In this document: piece after piece, positions 18,947 through 26,801 of the stretch | Numbering within the stretch: the stretch's first letter is position 1 | Layout of the letters: every line of letters starts with the position of its first letter | Assembly: GCF_023101085.1 (NCBI RefSeq) | Contig: NZ_CP064703.1 | Location: forward strand, 6,448,001-6,512,000 | Length of the DNA: 64,000 nucleotides | Direction: 5' to 3' | Source: Bradyrhizobium sp. 170 | GTDB taxonomy: Bacteria > Pseudomonadota > Alphaproteobacteria > Rhizobiales > Xanthobacteraceae | The notes under the pieces: generated by a model | The model's database searches: none | Told to the model about the DNA's origin: nothing | The model's input: the letters and a program-made list of their open reading frames with translations, nothing else | Made by a program: the position numbers and the translations under genes

Positions 18947-19912
18947 CTATTTCTTCTCTTCCAGCAGCTTCCTGTATTTCTCGACGTCGCGCGTCACCAA
19001 TTGTCCCAGCACTTCGCTCGCTTGCTCGTTGGCGTCGGGCGCGACGGTGGAGAGATCGTGAAAGCGCTTCTTCACCGCCTCGCTCTCGACGGCGGCTTTG
19101 GCCGCGGCGTTCAGTTTCGCGACGATCGCAGGCGGCGTGCCCTTCGGCGCAAACAGGCCGTTCCAGCCCTGCGCTTCGAAATCGGGAAGGCCAGCTTCCG
19201 CCGATGTCGGCAGATCGGACAAGGTCGCAAGCCGCGCCGTCGAGCCGACGACGAGGCCTCTCACCAGCTTGTCGTCGATGGCCTGCGACACCGAGGCGGC
19301 CGAGTCGCAGACGCCGTCGATCTGGCCGCCGATCGCATCCGTCAGCGCCGGCGCCGCGCCGCGATAGCCGACCAGCGTCACGTCGATGCCGGCGGCCTGC
19401 GCAAAGCTCTTGCAGATGAGGAAATTCGATGAGCCTGCGCCGGCGTGGCCGAGATTGACCTTGCCGGGATTTTTCTTCGCATAGGCGATGAAATCCTGCA
19501 GGTTCTTCGCCGGAAAATCCTTGCGCAGCGCGACGATGCCGAAGGTCTTCGCGACCATGGCGATGGGGACAAACGAGCCCGGCGTGAACGGCAGTTTCGG
19601 ATAGATCGTATAGGTCGCGGCGCTGGTGCCGGCATTGCCGATGGCGATCGTATAACCGTCGGCTTCCGCGCGCGCCGCACGCGTCAGCGCGGTCGAACCG
19701 CCGGCGCCCGCGACATTCTCGATCACGATCGGCTGCCCGAGCGACTTGGCCATCTCCTCGGCGACCACGCGCGCGATCACGTCGGAAGTGCCGCCGGCCG
19801 CGAACGGCACGATCATGTTGATGGGACGCTTGGGATAGTCCTGCGCGTGGGCGGCTGCGGCGAGCGAGAAGGCCGCAGCGGCAACGGCCAGGCGCATCAT
19901 CAAGCGCATCAT
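18947..19912 (-). CDS. tripartite tricarboxylate transporter substrate-binding protein (TctC/Bug family)
   Basis: 321 aa from the first ATG of an ATG-ATG pair at 19912. A signal peptide (LAVAAAAFSLAAAAHAQ) is followed by YPKRPINMIVPFAAGGTSDV, the hallmark start of Bug-type periplasmic binding proteins, and later by VGYRGAAPALTDAIGGQIDG and WNGLFAPKGTPP. The family binds carboxylates or amide compounds. No TctA/TctB membrane partner is visible, so it is an orphan binding protein, as is common in this family. Its start lies 8 bp after the purQ stop on the same strand, so it is carried in the pur transcription unit and ends in the strong terminator at 18899. Confidence 0.92.
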   Translation of the reverse strand: MMRLMMRLAVAAAAFSLAAAAHAQDYPKRPINMIVPFAAGGTSDVIARVVAEEMAKSLGQPIVIENVAGAGGSTALTRAARAEADGYTIAIGNAGTSAATYTIYPKLPFTPGSFVPIAMVAKTFGIVALRKDFPAKNLQDFIAYAKKNPGKVNLGHAGAGSSNFLICKSFAQAAGIDVTLVGYRGAAPALTDAIGGQIDGVCDSAASVSQAIDDKLVRGLVVGSTARLATLSDLPTSAEAGLPDFEAQGWNGLFAPKGTPPAIVAKLNAAAKAAVESEAVKKRFHDLSTVAPDANEQASEVLGQLVTRDVEKYRKLLEEKK

Positions 19913-19920
19913 GAAGGACT

Positions 19921-20622
19921 TCACGCCGCTTTTTCCAGATGTGCGGCGAGGCCCGCGAACAGGCCGCGGCCGTCGGTGCAGCCCATGATGTCTTCGACAT
20001 GGTTTTCCGGGTGCGGCATCATGCCGAGCACATTGCCGCGCTCGTTGACGATGCCGGCGATCGACTGCGCGGCGCCGTTGATGTTGGATTCCTCGTCGAC
20101 CACACCATCGGCGGAGCAGTAGCGATAGAGCACCCGCCCCTCGCCTTCCAGCCGCTTCACCGTCTCCTCGTCGGCTTCGTAATTGCCTTCGCCATGCGCG
20201 ACCGGCACGCGAATGACCTGGCCGGCGTTGTAGCCGCGCGTGAACGGCGTATCCGAGCGCTCGACCCGCAGATGCACATCCCTGCAGATGAATTTCAGCC
20301 GCGCGTTGCGCATCAGGACGCCGGGCAACAGGCCCGCTTCGCACAGGATCTGAAAGCCGTTGCAGACGCCGAGCACAAGACCGCCATCGGCCACAAACTT
20401 GCGCACCGCGTCCATGACCGGCGCGCGCGCGGCAATCGCCCCGCAGCGCAGATAGTCGCCATAGGAAAATCCGCCGGGCACCACGACCAGATCGGTCCCC
20501 TTCGGCAGCGCGGTGTCGGCGTGCCACACCATCGCCGCCTGCTGGCCCGAGGCGAGTTTCAGGGCCCGCGCCATGTCGCGCTCGCGATTGATTCCGGGGA
20601 AGACGAGGACGGCGGATTTCAT
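19921..20622 (-). CDS. purQ: phosphoribosylformylglycinamidine synthase subunit PurQ
   Basis: 233 aa. It is the class I glutamine amidotransferase subunit that supplies ammonia to PurL through a PurS-containing complex. The catalytic Cys is Cys87 in [12 protein letters not shown], and the His/Glu pair is in the C-terminal [12 protein letters not shown]. The oxyanion region is [16 protein letters not shown]. Its start [12 protein letters not shown] is the family norm. Unusually, two unrelated envelope-protein genes lie between purS and purQ on the same strand (20774-22107). The nearer one of purS carries a peptide and DNA stretch very like this purQ start (see findings). Confidence 0.97.
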   Translation of the reverse strand: MKSAVLVFPGINRERDMARALKLASGQQAAMVWHADTALPKGTDLVVVPGGFSYGDYLRCGAIAARAPVMDAVRKFVADGGLVLGVCNGFQILCEAGLLPGVLMRNARLKFICRDVHLRVERSDTPFTRGYNAGQVIRVPVAHGEGNYEADEETVKRLEGEGRVLYRYCSADGVVDEESNINGAAQSIAGIVNERGNVLGMMPHPENHVEDIMGCTDGRGLFAGLAAHLEKAA

Positions 20623-20773
20623 GGCGGTTCCCGAGTTTCAGGCGTTTCAACGAACGGCACTAACGCCGACTACATATTCTTTTCTGCCGCCGGGCGCTAC
20701 CGTCAGACGCCGAACTTTGAACAGGCTGGGCCTGGCGACCGGACGCTGCCAGCGCAGCCGATTCCACGCCTTG

Positions 20774-21364
20774 CTACCGCGCCGGAGGGGCAAAATCCTC
20801 GATCTCCAGGACACCCACGAAATCGCCGCTATTACGGCGAGCGACCTCGAGGCCAAGGGACGAGGAAATGACGTCGATGGCGCTGTTGCCCGCAAACACC
20901 ATCTTGCGGACGATATAAACCGTCTTGTTGTCGGTTGAGAGGCCCCGATATTCCCAATGGACGGCCGGGAAGTTTTTCACGTTGGCGACGCGGGTGGAAA
21001 GCAGCGAGAGATCCCGCACCCGGTTTCCCCCTTCGGCCGAAGCCTGCTCCGCCGTAGTCATCTCATGCTGGGCGCTCTCCTGCGCGAATTTCTGCAGGGC
21101 CTGCGGATCGGGGCTGCGGGTCGGACTGGCCGACGTACGAATGCTGACCATCGATAATTCCGCGCATGCCAGCGGACGGCAGCGGAAAGTCGCGCGCTTG
21201 TCGCCAAACGCCTGGCTGCCGATCCATTTCTGCGGATCGGGCGACTTGTAACGAACCCGGGTCCCCGGATGCTCCGGCCCCACGGCCGCGGTCATGCAGC
21301 CCGCAAGCCAGATCGTCGCCGCGGCAATGGCCGCCAGCCGAAACGCGCCCCACACCAACCCCAT
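20774..21364 (-). CDS. hypothetical lipoprotein, paralogue of the protein encoded at 21478-22107
   Basis: 196 aa from the ATG at 21364 (GTG at 21376 is the alternative), with a GGGTGGGG ribosome site. A hydrophobic N-terminus ends in a lipobox, WLAGCMTA, so it is probably a lipoprotein. The mature part contains FRCRPLACAELSMVSIR, SASPTRSPDPQALQKFAQ and ARRNSGDFVGVLEIEDF. These blocks are shared with the next gene upstream, so the two are paralogues. I do not recognise the family. The gene sits between purS and purQ. Confidence 0.65.
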   Translation of the reverse strand: MGLVWGAFRLAAIAAATIWLAGCMTAAVGPEHPGTRVRYKSPDPQKWIGSQAFGDKRATFRCRPLACAELSMVSIRTSASPTRSPDPQALQKFAQESAQHEMTTAEQASAEGGNRVRDLSLLSTRVANVKNFPAVHWEYRGLSTDNKTVYIVRKMVFAGNSAIDVISSSLGLEVARRNSGDFVGVLEIEDFAPPAR

Positions 21365-21477
21365 CGAAGTCCCCACCCCGCAACCTTGGCCTGTCAGGCC
21401 AGAACTTCCAACCTATAGTTCCAGATTATGGGGCACGCCAGTGCTTTGCCGGGCAGGGCTTTATCGCTGTAACGGCT

Positions 21478-22107
21478 TTATCGCGGTAACGGAATGTCCT
21501 CGACCTGCATCGCGCCGGCAAACAGGTCGCGATTGCGTCGCGCGGTCTCGCGCGATGGCGAGAAGGAGGCAATATTGACCAGTGCCGATTTCACGAACAT
21601 GGTCACCTTGCTCATGTAGACGGGCTCTTTGCCGCCGACGAAGCGCATCTCCTGCGAGATCGCCGGATAGCCGCGCATCTCCGTGACCGTGCTGGAAAGC
21701 CGCTCGATCTTGCGGCCCGGCGCCAGGCTGGAGGCGGCATTCAGGTTGGCCTGCTCAACCGCCGCCGGGATAGTCTGGCTGGCATATTTCGCCAATGCCT
21801 GACGGTCGGGACTTCGTGTCGGGCTGGCCGAGATGCGCGCGGTGACCTTGGACGCCGCCGGGCACGCCAGAGGCCGGCAAATAAACTCGCTCGAACTGGT
21901 GCTGAAAAAATTGCGGCTGCCGGCCCACTTCGCCACGTCGGGATTGCGGATCATGACCCGGGTGGACCCCGGCGCCTGTGCAGCCGCAGGGTACACGACA
22001 AGCGTGGCAAGAAGCAGCGTGGCGAAGAAGGCGATCGCAGCAACCTGTAATGGAAGCCTGGGGAACGTCCGATCGATTGCGGAAAATACGAGAACGACAG
22101 ATTTCAT
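21478..22107 (-). CDS. hypothetical exported protein with a purQ-like N-terminus
   Basis: 209 aa from the ATG at 22107. Residues 1-13 (MKSVVLVFSAIDR) match the first 13 of PurQ ([13 protein letters not shown]) at 9 positions, and the DNA matches at 30 of 39. A signal-type segment then follows (QVAAIAFFATLLLATLVV, cleavage near AAAQA). The mature part shares FICRPLACPAASKVTARISA, SPTRSPDRQALAKYASQ and ARRNRDLFAGAMQVEDIPL with the paralogue downstream. No catalytic motif is recognised. An export signal preceded by 20 extra residues is unusual. The likely history is capture of a purQ translation start during an insertion into the pur operon. Confidence 0.65.
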   Translation of the reverse strand: MKSVVLVFSAIDRTFPRLPLQVAAIAFFATLLLATLVVYPAAAQAPGSTRVMIRNPDVAKWAGSRNFFSTSSSEFICRPLACPAASKVTARISASPTRSPDRQALAKYASQTIPAAVEQANLNAASSLAPGRKIERLSSTVTEMRGYPAISQEMRFVGGKEPVYMSKVTMFVKSALVNIASFSPSRETARRNRDLFAGAMQVEDIPLPR

Positions 22108-22289
22108 GGCTTGCCGGCTGAAAAGCGAGAATTGTCGGCCGAGCGCCGACCAGCCAATCCCATAACCAATTGACGCCGGTTTTACCAGTGCCAGCGCCGC
22201 CAAAACGGCCCGCGTCGCAGCCGCGTTCAACAACAATCGCTCAGGGATGGAAACCGCCGCGCGGGATGGCTATGGGCATTCGGCAGATC

Positions 22290-22412
22290 TTACAACGTCG
22301 GCGCGTCGTTCAATTCGAGGCGGCGCTCGATAAGATCCAGATGGCCCTCGTGCCCCACCACCTGGACCGATTTCAATACCTTGAACATCGGCTCCATTGT
22401 CACGTCGGCCAT
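22290..22412 (-). CDS. small 40-aa ORF immediately after purS
   Basis: ATG at 22412 lies 11 bp after the purS stop, with AGGGCAGG upstream; the stop is TAA at 22290. The peptide begins MADVTMEPMFKVLKSVQVVG and ends in ERRLELNDAPTL. It has an amphipathic helix-strand character and no membrane segment. Position, spacing and ribosome site argue for translation as part of the pur operon. I do not know the family. The 180 bp between it and the gene at 21478-22107 are otherwise empty. Confidence 0.5.
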   Translation of the reverse strand: MADVTMEPMFKVLKSVQVVGHEGHLDLIERRLELNDAPTL

Positions 22413-22423
22413 CCAACCTGCCC

Positions 22424-22666
22424 TCAAGGCTTCATTTCGATGGCATAATTCTCGATCACCGTATTCGCCAGCAGCTTGTCGGCGGCATCCTTCAATGCCG
22501 CTTCCGCCTTGGCCTTGTCCGCGCCCGACAGTTCGATGTCGAACACCTTGCCCTGACGGACGCTGGCGACGCCATCGACGCCGAGCGACTTCAGCGCGCC
22601 TTCGATGGCCTTGCCCTGCGGATCGAGAATGCCCGATTTCAACGTAACGGTAACGCGTGCCTTCAC
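22424..22666 (-). CDS. purS: phosphoribosylformylglycinamidine synthase subunit PurS
   Basis: 80 aa, the normal PurS size. It is a small structural subunit of the PurL-PurQ-PurS complex that couples glutaminase and synthetase. It starts MKARVTVTLKSGILDPQGKA, followed by IEGALKSLGVDGVASVRQGK, both standard for the family. It begins 10 bp after the purC stop, and purC and purS are therefore co-transcribed. A 40-aa ORF follows after 11 bp. Confidence 0.97.
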   Translation of the reverse strand: MKARVTVTLKSGILDPQGKAIEGALKSLGVDGVASVRQGKVFDIELSGADKAKAEAALKDAADKLLANTVIENYAIEMKP

Positions 22667-22676
22667 GATCTCAACC

Positions 22677-23444
22677 TCAGCTCTTCACCAGCACCGGACC
22701 CGTACCGGCCGGACGCTCGTTCTCCATCAGGATGCCCAGCCGCTTTGCCACTTCGGTATAGGCTTCCAGCAGCCCACCGAGGTCGCGGCGGAAACGATCC
22801 TTGTCGAGCTTCTCGTTCGACTTGATGTCCCACAGCCGGCACGAGTCGGGCGAGATCTCGTCGGCGACGATGATCCGCATCATCTCATTTTCGAACAGGC
22901 GTCCGCATTCCATCTTGAAATCGACCAGACGGATGCCGATGCCCAAGAACAAGCCGGTGAGGAAGTCGTTGACGCGGATGGCGAGCGCCATGATGTCGTC
23001 GATTTCCTGCGGCGTGGCCCAGCCGAACGCGGTGATGTGCTCTTCCGACACCATGGGGTCGTTGAGCTGGTCATTCTTGTAATAGAACTCGATGATCGAG
23101 CGCGGCAGCTGCGTGCCCTCCTCGATGCCGAGGCGCTGCGACAGCGAACCGGCGGCGACGTTCCGCACCACCACCTCAAGCGGCACGATCTCGACCTCGC
23201 GAATCAACTGCTCGCGCATGTTGAGACGGCGGATGAAATGGGTCGGCACCCCGATGTCGTTGAGGTGCTGAAACAGGTACTCCGAAATCCGGTTGTTGAG
23301 GACGCCCTTGCCCTCGATCACCTGGTGTTTCTTGGCATTGAACGCGGTCGCATCATCCTTGAAGTGCTGGATCAGGGTTCCCGGCTCCGGGCCTTCATAC
23401 AGGACCTTGGCCTTGCCTTCATAAATACGGCGTCGACGGCTCAT
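22677..23444 (-). CDS. purC: SAICAR synthetase (phosphoribosylaminoimidazole-succinocarboxamide synthase)
   Basis: 255 aa from the ATG at 23444. It condenses CAIR with aspartate using ATP in purine synthesis. [20 protein letters not shown] is the N-terminal ATP-binding strand, and [20 protein letters not shown] and [20 protein letters not shown] are family blocks, the latter near the C-terminal [15 protein letters not shown]. An in-frame ATG at 23474 with GGAG upstream could add ten residues. It is the first gene of the leftward purC-purS unit. The 317 bp upstream, shared with the divergent DUF1476 gene, should hold both promoters, but I see no clear operator. Confidence 0.97.
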   Translation of the reverse strand: MSRRRRIYEGKAKVLYEGPEPGTLIQHFKDDATAFNAKKHQVIEGKGVLNNRISEYLFQHLNDIGVPTHFIRRLNMREQLIREVEIVPLEVVVRNVAAGSLSQRLGIEEGTQLPRSIIEFYYKNDQLNDPMVSEEHITAFGWATPQEIDDIMALAIRVNDFLTGLFLGIGIRLVDFKMECGRLFENEMMRIIVADEISPDSCRLWDIKSNEKLDKDRFRRDLGGLLEAYTEVAKRLGILMENERPAGTGPVLVKS

Positions 23445-23761
23445 TGGGATGTACCGTGTTTTGTTGAAATCCATGAAATTGGTGTGCTCCGGATGACAAG
23501 GGTTTGCGACCACGACGGAGCTGCCGTGAAGGCGAGGTTCCGAACAAAGCAACCGGAAACAGAACAAGAACCTCGCCTCATGGCAACCTATCCGATTGGC
23601 CCATCCAGCACAATCGACCCGGCCCAATTGGGGCCAACTTATCCCGATTGCCTGCGGCCTAACGGCCCGTTGTTTTACCGATTCGCCCCCTCTATCTAGG
23701 TAGGCGATCGGGCCGCGACAACGCGGCCCTGTTTACCATTTCCGGGGATTGGAACCGAAGA

Positions 23762-24085
23762 ATGACCACTTTCGACAAGCGCGAGGAAGGTTTTGAGAAG
23801 AAATTCGCCCTCGACGAGGAGCAGAAGTTCAAGGCTGAGGTGCGCCGCAACAAGCTGCTCGGTCTTTGGGCAGCCGAAAAACTCGGCATGTCCGGCGACG
23901 ACGCCAATGCCTATGCCAAGGAAGTGGTTTCGGCCGACTTCGAGGAAGCCGGCGACAAGGACGTCCAGAACAAGGTCGTGAAGGATTTTGCCGCCAAGGG
24001 CGTCGCCATCACGGCGCCGGAGGTGCGCGTCAAGATGGACGAACTGATGGCGGTGGCTGCCGCCCAGGTGAAATCGGGGACCTGA
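23762..24085 (+). CDS. DUF1476 family protein (alphaproteobacterial F1-ATPase inhibitor zeta type)
   Basis: 107 aa, the standard length. MTTFDKREEGFEKKFALDEE is the conserved N-terminus, which in Paracoccus denitrificans is the inhibitory part of the zeta subunit. RNKLLGLWAAEKLGMSGDDA and VVSADFEEAGDKDV follow. In the Paracoccus protein this fold blocks ATP hydrolysis by the F1 sector; in other alphaproteobacteria the role is less certain. The gene stands alone between purC and a dispersed repeat. Confidence 0.92.
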   Translation: MTTFDKREEGFEKKFALDEEQKFKAEVRRNKLLGLWAAEKLGMSGDDANAYAKEVVSADFEEAGDKDVQNKVVKDFAAKGVAITAPEVRVKMDELMAVAAAQVKSGT

Positions 24086-24096
24086 GACTAATACTC

Positions 24097-24208
24097 CGTC
24101 ATTGCCTGCGACAAACGCGAAGCGTTTGCGCAAGGGAGCGAAGCGACGAAGCAATCCACGTCTCCGCTTGCGGCGGCATGGATTGCTTCGCTTCGCTCGC
24201 AATGACGG
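24097..24208 (+). repeat. dispersed intergenic repeat, copy A
   Basis: 112 bp beginning CCGTCATTGCCTGCGACAAA and ending in CGCAATGACGG, with internal palindromes (AAACGCGAAGCGTTTGCG, and GGATTGCTTCG against CGAAGCAATCC). The same element appears in opposite orientation at 26083-26195 and as a decayed copy at 44841-44932. It is non-coding and starts 12 bp after the DUF1476 stop. Confidence 0.88.
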
Positions 24209-24223
24209 TGGAGGGACCGTCGG

Positions 24224-25138
24224 TTAAGTCGATGGCGCTGCCCCGCGATATTCCCTGCGAACGATCTCCATCAATCGCCGTGCCGCTGCGCTGAGAAAAC
24301 CGCCACGGCGCGTAATCGTGACAACGTCGTGGCTCGCCTTGAGATCACGCACGCCGATCGCAGCGATCGTCCCGTGTCGCAACTCCTCCGCGGCATTGCT
24401 CTCCGACAACAGCGCGATGCCGAGGCCGGCTTCGACGAGGCGCTTCTGCGCGGTCAGGCTGTCGACCGGCGTCCAGTCGATTTCACCGAGCCCGTGGGTC
24501 TGAAACAGCGCGAACACATGCGACGCCGTGATCTCGCGCCTCCCCGGCACCACCGGGAATGCGATCCAGCGTTCGCCGCTGAGATCGGCGAGTTTTGTCA
24601 CACGGCGGCCGGCGCGCGGATGGTCCGGTGCGCACACCACCTGCAACGGTTCGGCAAACAGCAATTCGCAATCGAGATCGCGCGAGCGGTCGCGGTCATA
24701 GCGCAGGCCGATGGTCGCCTCGCCGCGCCGTATCATGTCGCTGACCTCCGCGCTGGTCGCGGTGCGCAGGCTCAATTCGACCTCGGGATGTTCGGCCGCG
24801 AAGCGTTTCAAGATCGCCGACAGCCGCCCGCCGGCAAGCGTGCCGACCACCGCGAGCGCAATCGGCCCTGAATTCGGCCGCGCCAGCGCGCGAACCGCGT
24901 TCTCCGCGTCCTGCGCGGCCGCGACCGCGCGCTCGGCATACGGCATCATCACCCTGCCCGCATCGCTCAGCATCGTGCGCCCCGCGATCCGCTCGAACAG
25001 CGGCACGCCGAGTTCCTGCTCCAGCAGCGCAATGCGCCGCGAGATCGCCGGCTGCGAGCGGTGCAGCGCCTTCGCCGCGCTCGAAATGCCGCCGCGGCGG
25101 TGAACGGTCAGGAACGTGAGAAGCGCATCGCTGTCCAT
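24224..25138 (-). CDS. LysR family transcriptional regulator
   Basis: 304 aa. Residues 1-60 form the winged helix-turn-helix: DALLTFLTVHRRGGISSAAK, LHRSQPAISRRIALLEQELG and PLFERIAGRTMLSDAG. The remainder is the periplasmic-binding-like effector domain (IALAVVGTLAGGRLSAILKR, ASHVFALFQTHGL). It is divergent from the PEP-mutase-like gene with 120 bp between the starts, the usual arrangement for a LysR protein and its target. Its effector is unknown. Its stop lies 15 bp from dispersed repeat A. Confidence 0.93.
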   Translation of the reverse strand: MDSDALLTFLTVHRRGGISSAAKALHRSQPAISRRIALLEQELGVPLFERIAGRTMLSDAGRVMMPYAERAVAAAQDAENAVRALARPNSGPIALAVVGTLAGGRLSAILKRFAAEHPEVELSLRTATSAEVSDMIRRGEATIGLRYDRDRSRDLDCELLFAEPLQVVCAPDHPRAGRRVTKLADLSGERWIAFPVVPGRREITASHVFALFQTHGLGEIDWTPVDSLTAQKRLVEAGLGIALLSESNAAEELRHGTIAAIGVRDLKASHDVVTITRRGGFLSAAARRLMEIVRREYRGAAPST

Positions 25139-25147
25139 GTTTCATCC

Positions 25148-25169
25148 ATGCAAAAAGCTGATGATGCAT
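25148..25169. promoter_or_regulatory. candidate LysR operator
   Basis: An interrupted dyad, ATGCA-N12-TGCAT, lies in the AT-rich 120-bp gap between the lysR start (25138) and the divergent lyase-family gene (25259). The gap is where a LysR protein would bind. The assignment rests only on symmetry and position; the T-N11-A core is only roughly matched. Confidence 0.3.
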
Positions 25170-25258
25170 AGAGAAATAACAAATTTGGCTGATGGGAGAT
25201 AGCCCGCTAGTTTCGCCGCCAACCTGAACCGGACAACCAACGAAAGCGGAGATTGCCG

Positions 25259-26071
25259 ATGCGAACCCTGATGGAAAAAGCCGAAGCGTTCCGCGCGCTG
25301 CATGCGCGCCCCGGCGCCTTCATCATTCCCAATCCCTGGGACGCAGGCACCGCAAAACTGCTCGCCGCGATGGGGTTCGAGGCGCTTGCGACCACGAGCC
25401 TCGGCCTTGCCAATACGCTCGGCAGCGCCACCGTCAGCCTCGATGCCATCATCGAGAACTGCCGGATGATCGCTGATGCCACCGACCTGCCCGTCAACGC
25501 CGACCTGGAGAATTGCGGCGCGGACGATCCGAAAACCGCGGCGAAGGCGATCGCGCGCGCAGCCGAAGCAGGCTGCGTCGGCGGCTCGATCGAGGATTCG
25601 ACCGGCGATTCGCGCCAGCCGATCTACGATTTCTCGCTCGCGGTCGAGCGCGTGCAGGCGGCGGTCGAGGCCGCCCGCGCACTCCCCTTTCCATTCACGC
25701 TGACGGCGCGGGCGGAGAATTTCCTGCACGGCCGCAAGGATCTCGACGACACCATCAAGCGGCTGCAGGCATTCGAGGCCGTTGGCGCGGACGTTTTGTA
25801 TTCCCCCGGCCTGTACGACATCGACACCATCCGCAAGGTAGTGTCGTCGGTCGGCAAGCCATTCAATCTGGTGATGGGCTTTGCCGACCCGACGCTGACG
25901 GTCGATCAACTCTCGGCCGTGGGCGTCAAGCGCATCAGCGTCGGCGGCGCGATGGCGCGCTACGCCCTTGCGGCGTTCTTAAAGAGCGCCCGCGAGATGA
26001 AGGACCAGGGCGCGTTCACCTTTGTGCGCGAGATGGCACCGATCGGGGAGATCAGGGCGGCGTTCAAGTAA
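25259..26071 (+). CDS. isocitrate lyase / PEP mutase family protein
   Basis: 270 aa from the ATG at 25259 (GGAG upstream). The TIM-barrel pattern of the PEP mutase / isocitrate lyase superfamily is clear: FIIPNPWDAGTAKLLAAMGF at the N-terminus, TDLPVNADLENCGADD (metal-binding Asp region), GGSIEDSTGD, LTARAENFLHG and GADVLYSPGLYD. Such proteins cleave or form C-C or P-C bonds next to a carboxylate, for example 2-methylisocitrate or oxaloacetate. The specific reaction cannot be told because the catalytic loop (KKCGH in true lyases) is not present. It is probably controlled by the divergent LysR protein. Confidence 0.88.
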   Translation: MRTLMEKAEAFRALHARPGAFIIPNPWDAGTAKLLAAMGFEALATTSLGLANTLGSATVSLDAIIENCRMIADATDLPVNADLENCGADDPKTAAKAIARAAEAGCVGGSIEDSTGDSRQPIYDFSLAVERVQAAVEAARALPFPFTLTARAENFLHGRKDLDDTIKRLQAFEAVGADVLYSPGLYDIDTIRKVVSSVGKPFNLVMGFADPTLTVDQLSAVGVKRISVGGAMARYALAAFLKSAREMKDQGAFTFVREMAPIGEIRAAFK

Positions 26072-26082
26072 CCAGTCTCTCC

Positions 26083-26195
26083 CCGTCATTGCGAGCGCAG
26101 CGAAGCAATCCATCTCTCCGCACGCGGAGGCATGGATTGCTTCGTCGCTACGCTCCCTTGCGCAAACGCTTCGCGTTTGTCGCAGGCAATGACGG
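26083..26195 (-). repeat. dispersed intergenic repeat, copy B (inverted relative to copy A)
   Basis: 113 bp that read as the reverse complement of the element at 24097-24208, including the segment CGCAAACGCTTCGCGTTTGT. It starts 12 bp after the PEP-mutase-like stop and ends 12 bp before the cynS stop. The two copies therefore bracket the lysR and lyase-family pair as inverted repeats about 2.1 kb apart (outer edges). Confidence 0.88.
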
Positions 26196-26206
26196 CGGAG
26201 GGATCG

Positions 26207-26695
26207 TCACCCTTCCTTGAATCCATACTCCGGCACGTTGCCGCTGGCGCCGTAATATTTGTACGGCAGGAATTTCCCGGACATCGTGATCTTGACGCGG
26301 TCACCCTTGGGATTGGCGACCCGTTCCAATGCCATGTCGAAGTCGATCGCCGACATGATGCCGTCGCCGAACTCCTCCTCGATCAGCGCCTTCCAGGCGG
26401 GACCATTGACCATCACCATCTCGTAGAAGCGGTAGATCAAGGGATCGGTGGGCGGCATCGGCGTGCCAGCGCCGCGCATCGGCACTTCGTTGAGCATCGC
26501 GATTTCGGATTTCGAAAGCTCGAACAGCTCGCCGGCATTGGCGGCCTGCGGTTTTGTCAATTTCATCTGGCCCATGATGGCGCCGACAATCAGCACTTCC
26601 GAATAGCCGCCGATCTTTTCGCAGATGTGTTTCCAGCTCCAGCCCTTCTCGCGCTTGATGTCGAGCAGCTTTTCGGTGAGGTCTTCCCGTTTCAT
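26207..26695 (-). CDS. cynS: cyanate hydratase (cyanase)
   Basis: 162 aa. Cyanase converts cyanate and bicarbonate to carbamate and CO2, so that cyanate yields ammonia. The catalytic triad of the family is present as Arg89 and Glu92 in IYRFYEMV and Ser115 in DGIMSAIDF, at the same spacing as Arg96, Glu99 and Ser122 of the E. coli enzyme. The N-terminal helical domain (LDIKREKGWSWKHICEKIGG) and the C-terminal DRVKITMSGKFLPYKYYGA are also typical. It is the last gene of the ABC transporter operon that starts at 30077, with a 77-bp palindromic gap before it. Cyanate is thus the most likely transported substrate. Confidence 0.97.
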   Translation of the reverse strand: MKREDLTEKLLDIKREKGWSWKHICEKIGGYSEVLIVGAIMGQMKLTKPQAANAGELFELSKSEIAMLNEVPMRGAGTPMPPTDPLIYRFYEMVMVNGPAWKALIEEEFGDGIMSAIDFDMALERVANPKGDRVKITMSGKFLPYKYYGASGNVPEYGFKEG

Positions 26696-26712
26696 ATGGC
26701 TCTCCTTCTAAC

Positions 26713-26801
26713 CCGTCATGCCCCGGCCTTGTGCCGGGCATCCACGTCTTTGCTGATCCCTCTAGGAAGGCGTCATGGCCGGGACAAGCCCGGCCATGAC
26801 G
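26713..26801. repeat. paired palindromes between cynS and the ABC ATPase gene
   Basis: Two hairpins: ATGCCCCGG...CCGGGCAT at 26718-26742, and a near-perfect 14-bp stem CGTCATGGCCGGG...CCCGGCCATGACG at 26771-26801. The second overlaps the last codons of the ATPase gene. The element lies inside the operon and could stabilise or attenuate the message before cynS. Confidence 0.75.

Noticed and set aside
18621..20000. A 459-aa minus-strand frame crossing the TctC gene
   Set aside because: It is out of frame with the clear TctC protein and runs through the strong terminator at 18899. A second frame (18947-20650) simply reads through purQ out of frame before entering TctC.
24097..26195. The inverted repeats as ends of a composite transposon
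   Set aside because: The repeats carry no transposase, have no target-site duplication that I can see, and the same element is found elsewhere alone. They look like dispersed palindromic elements.
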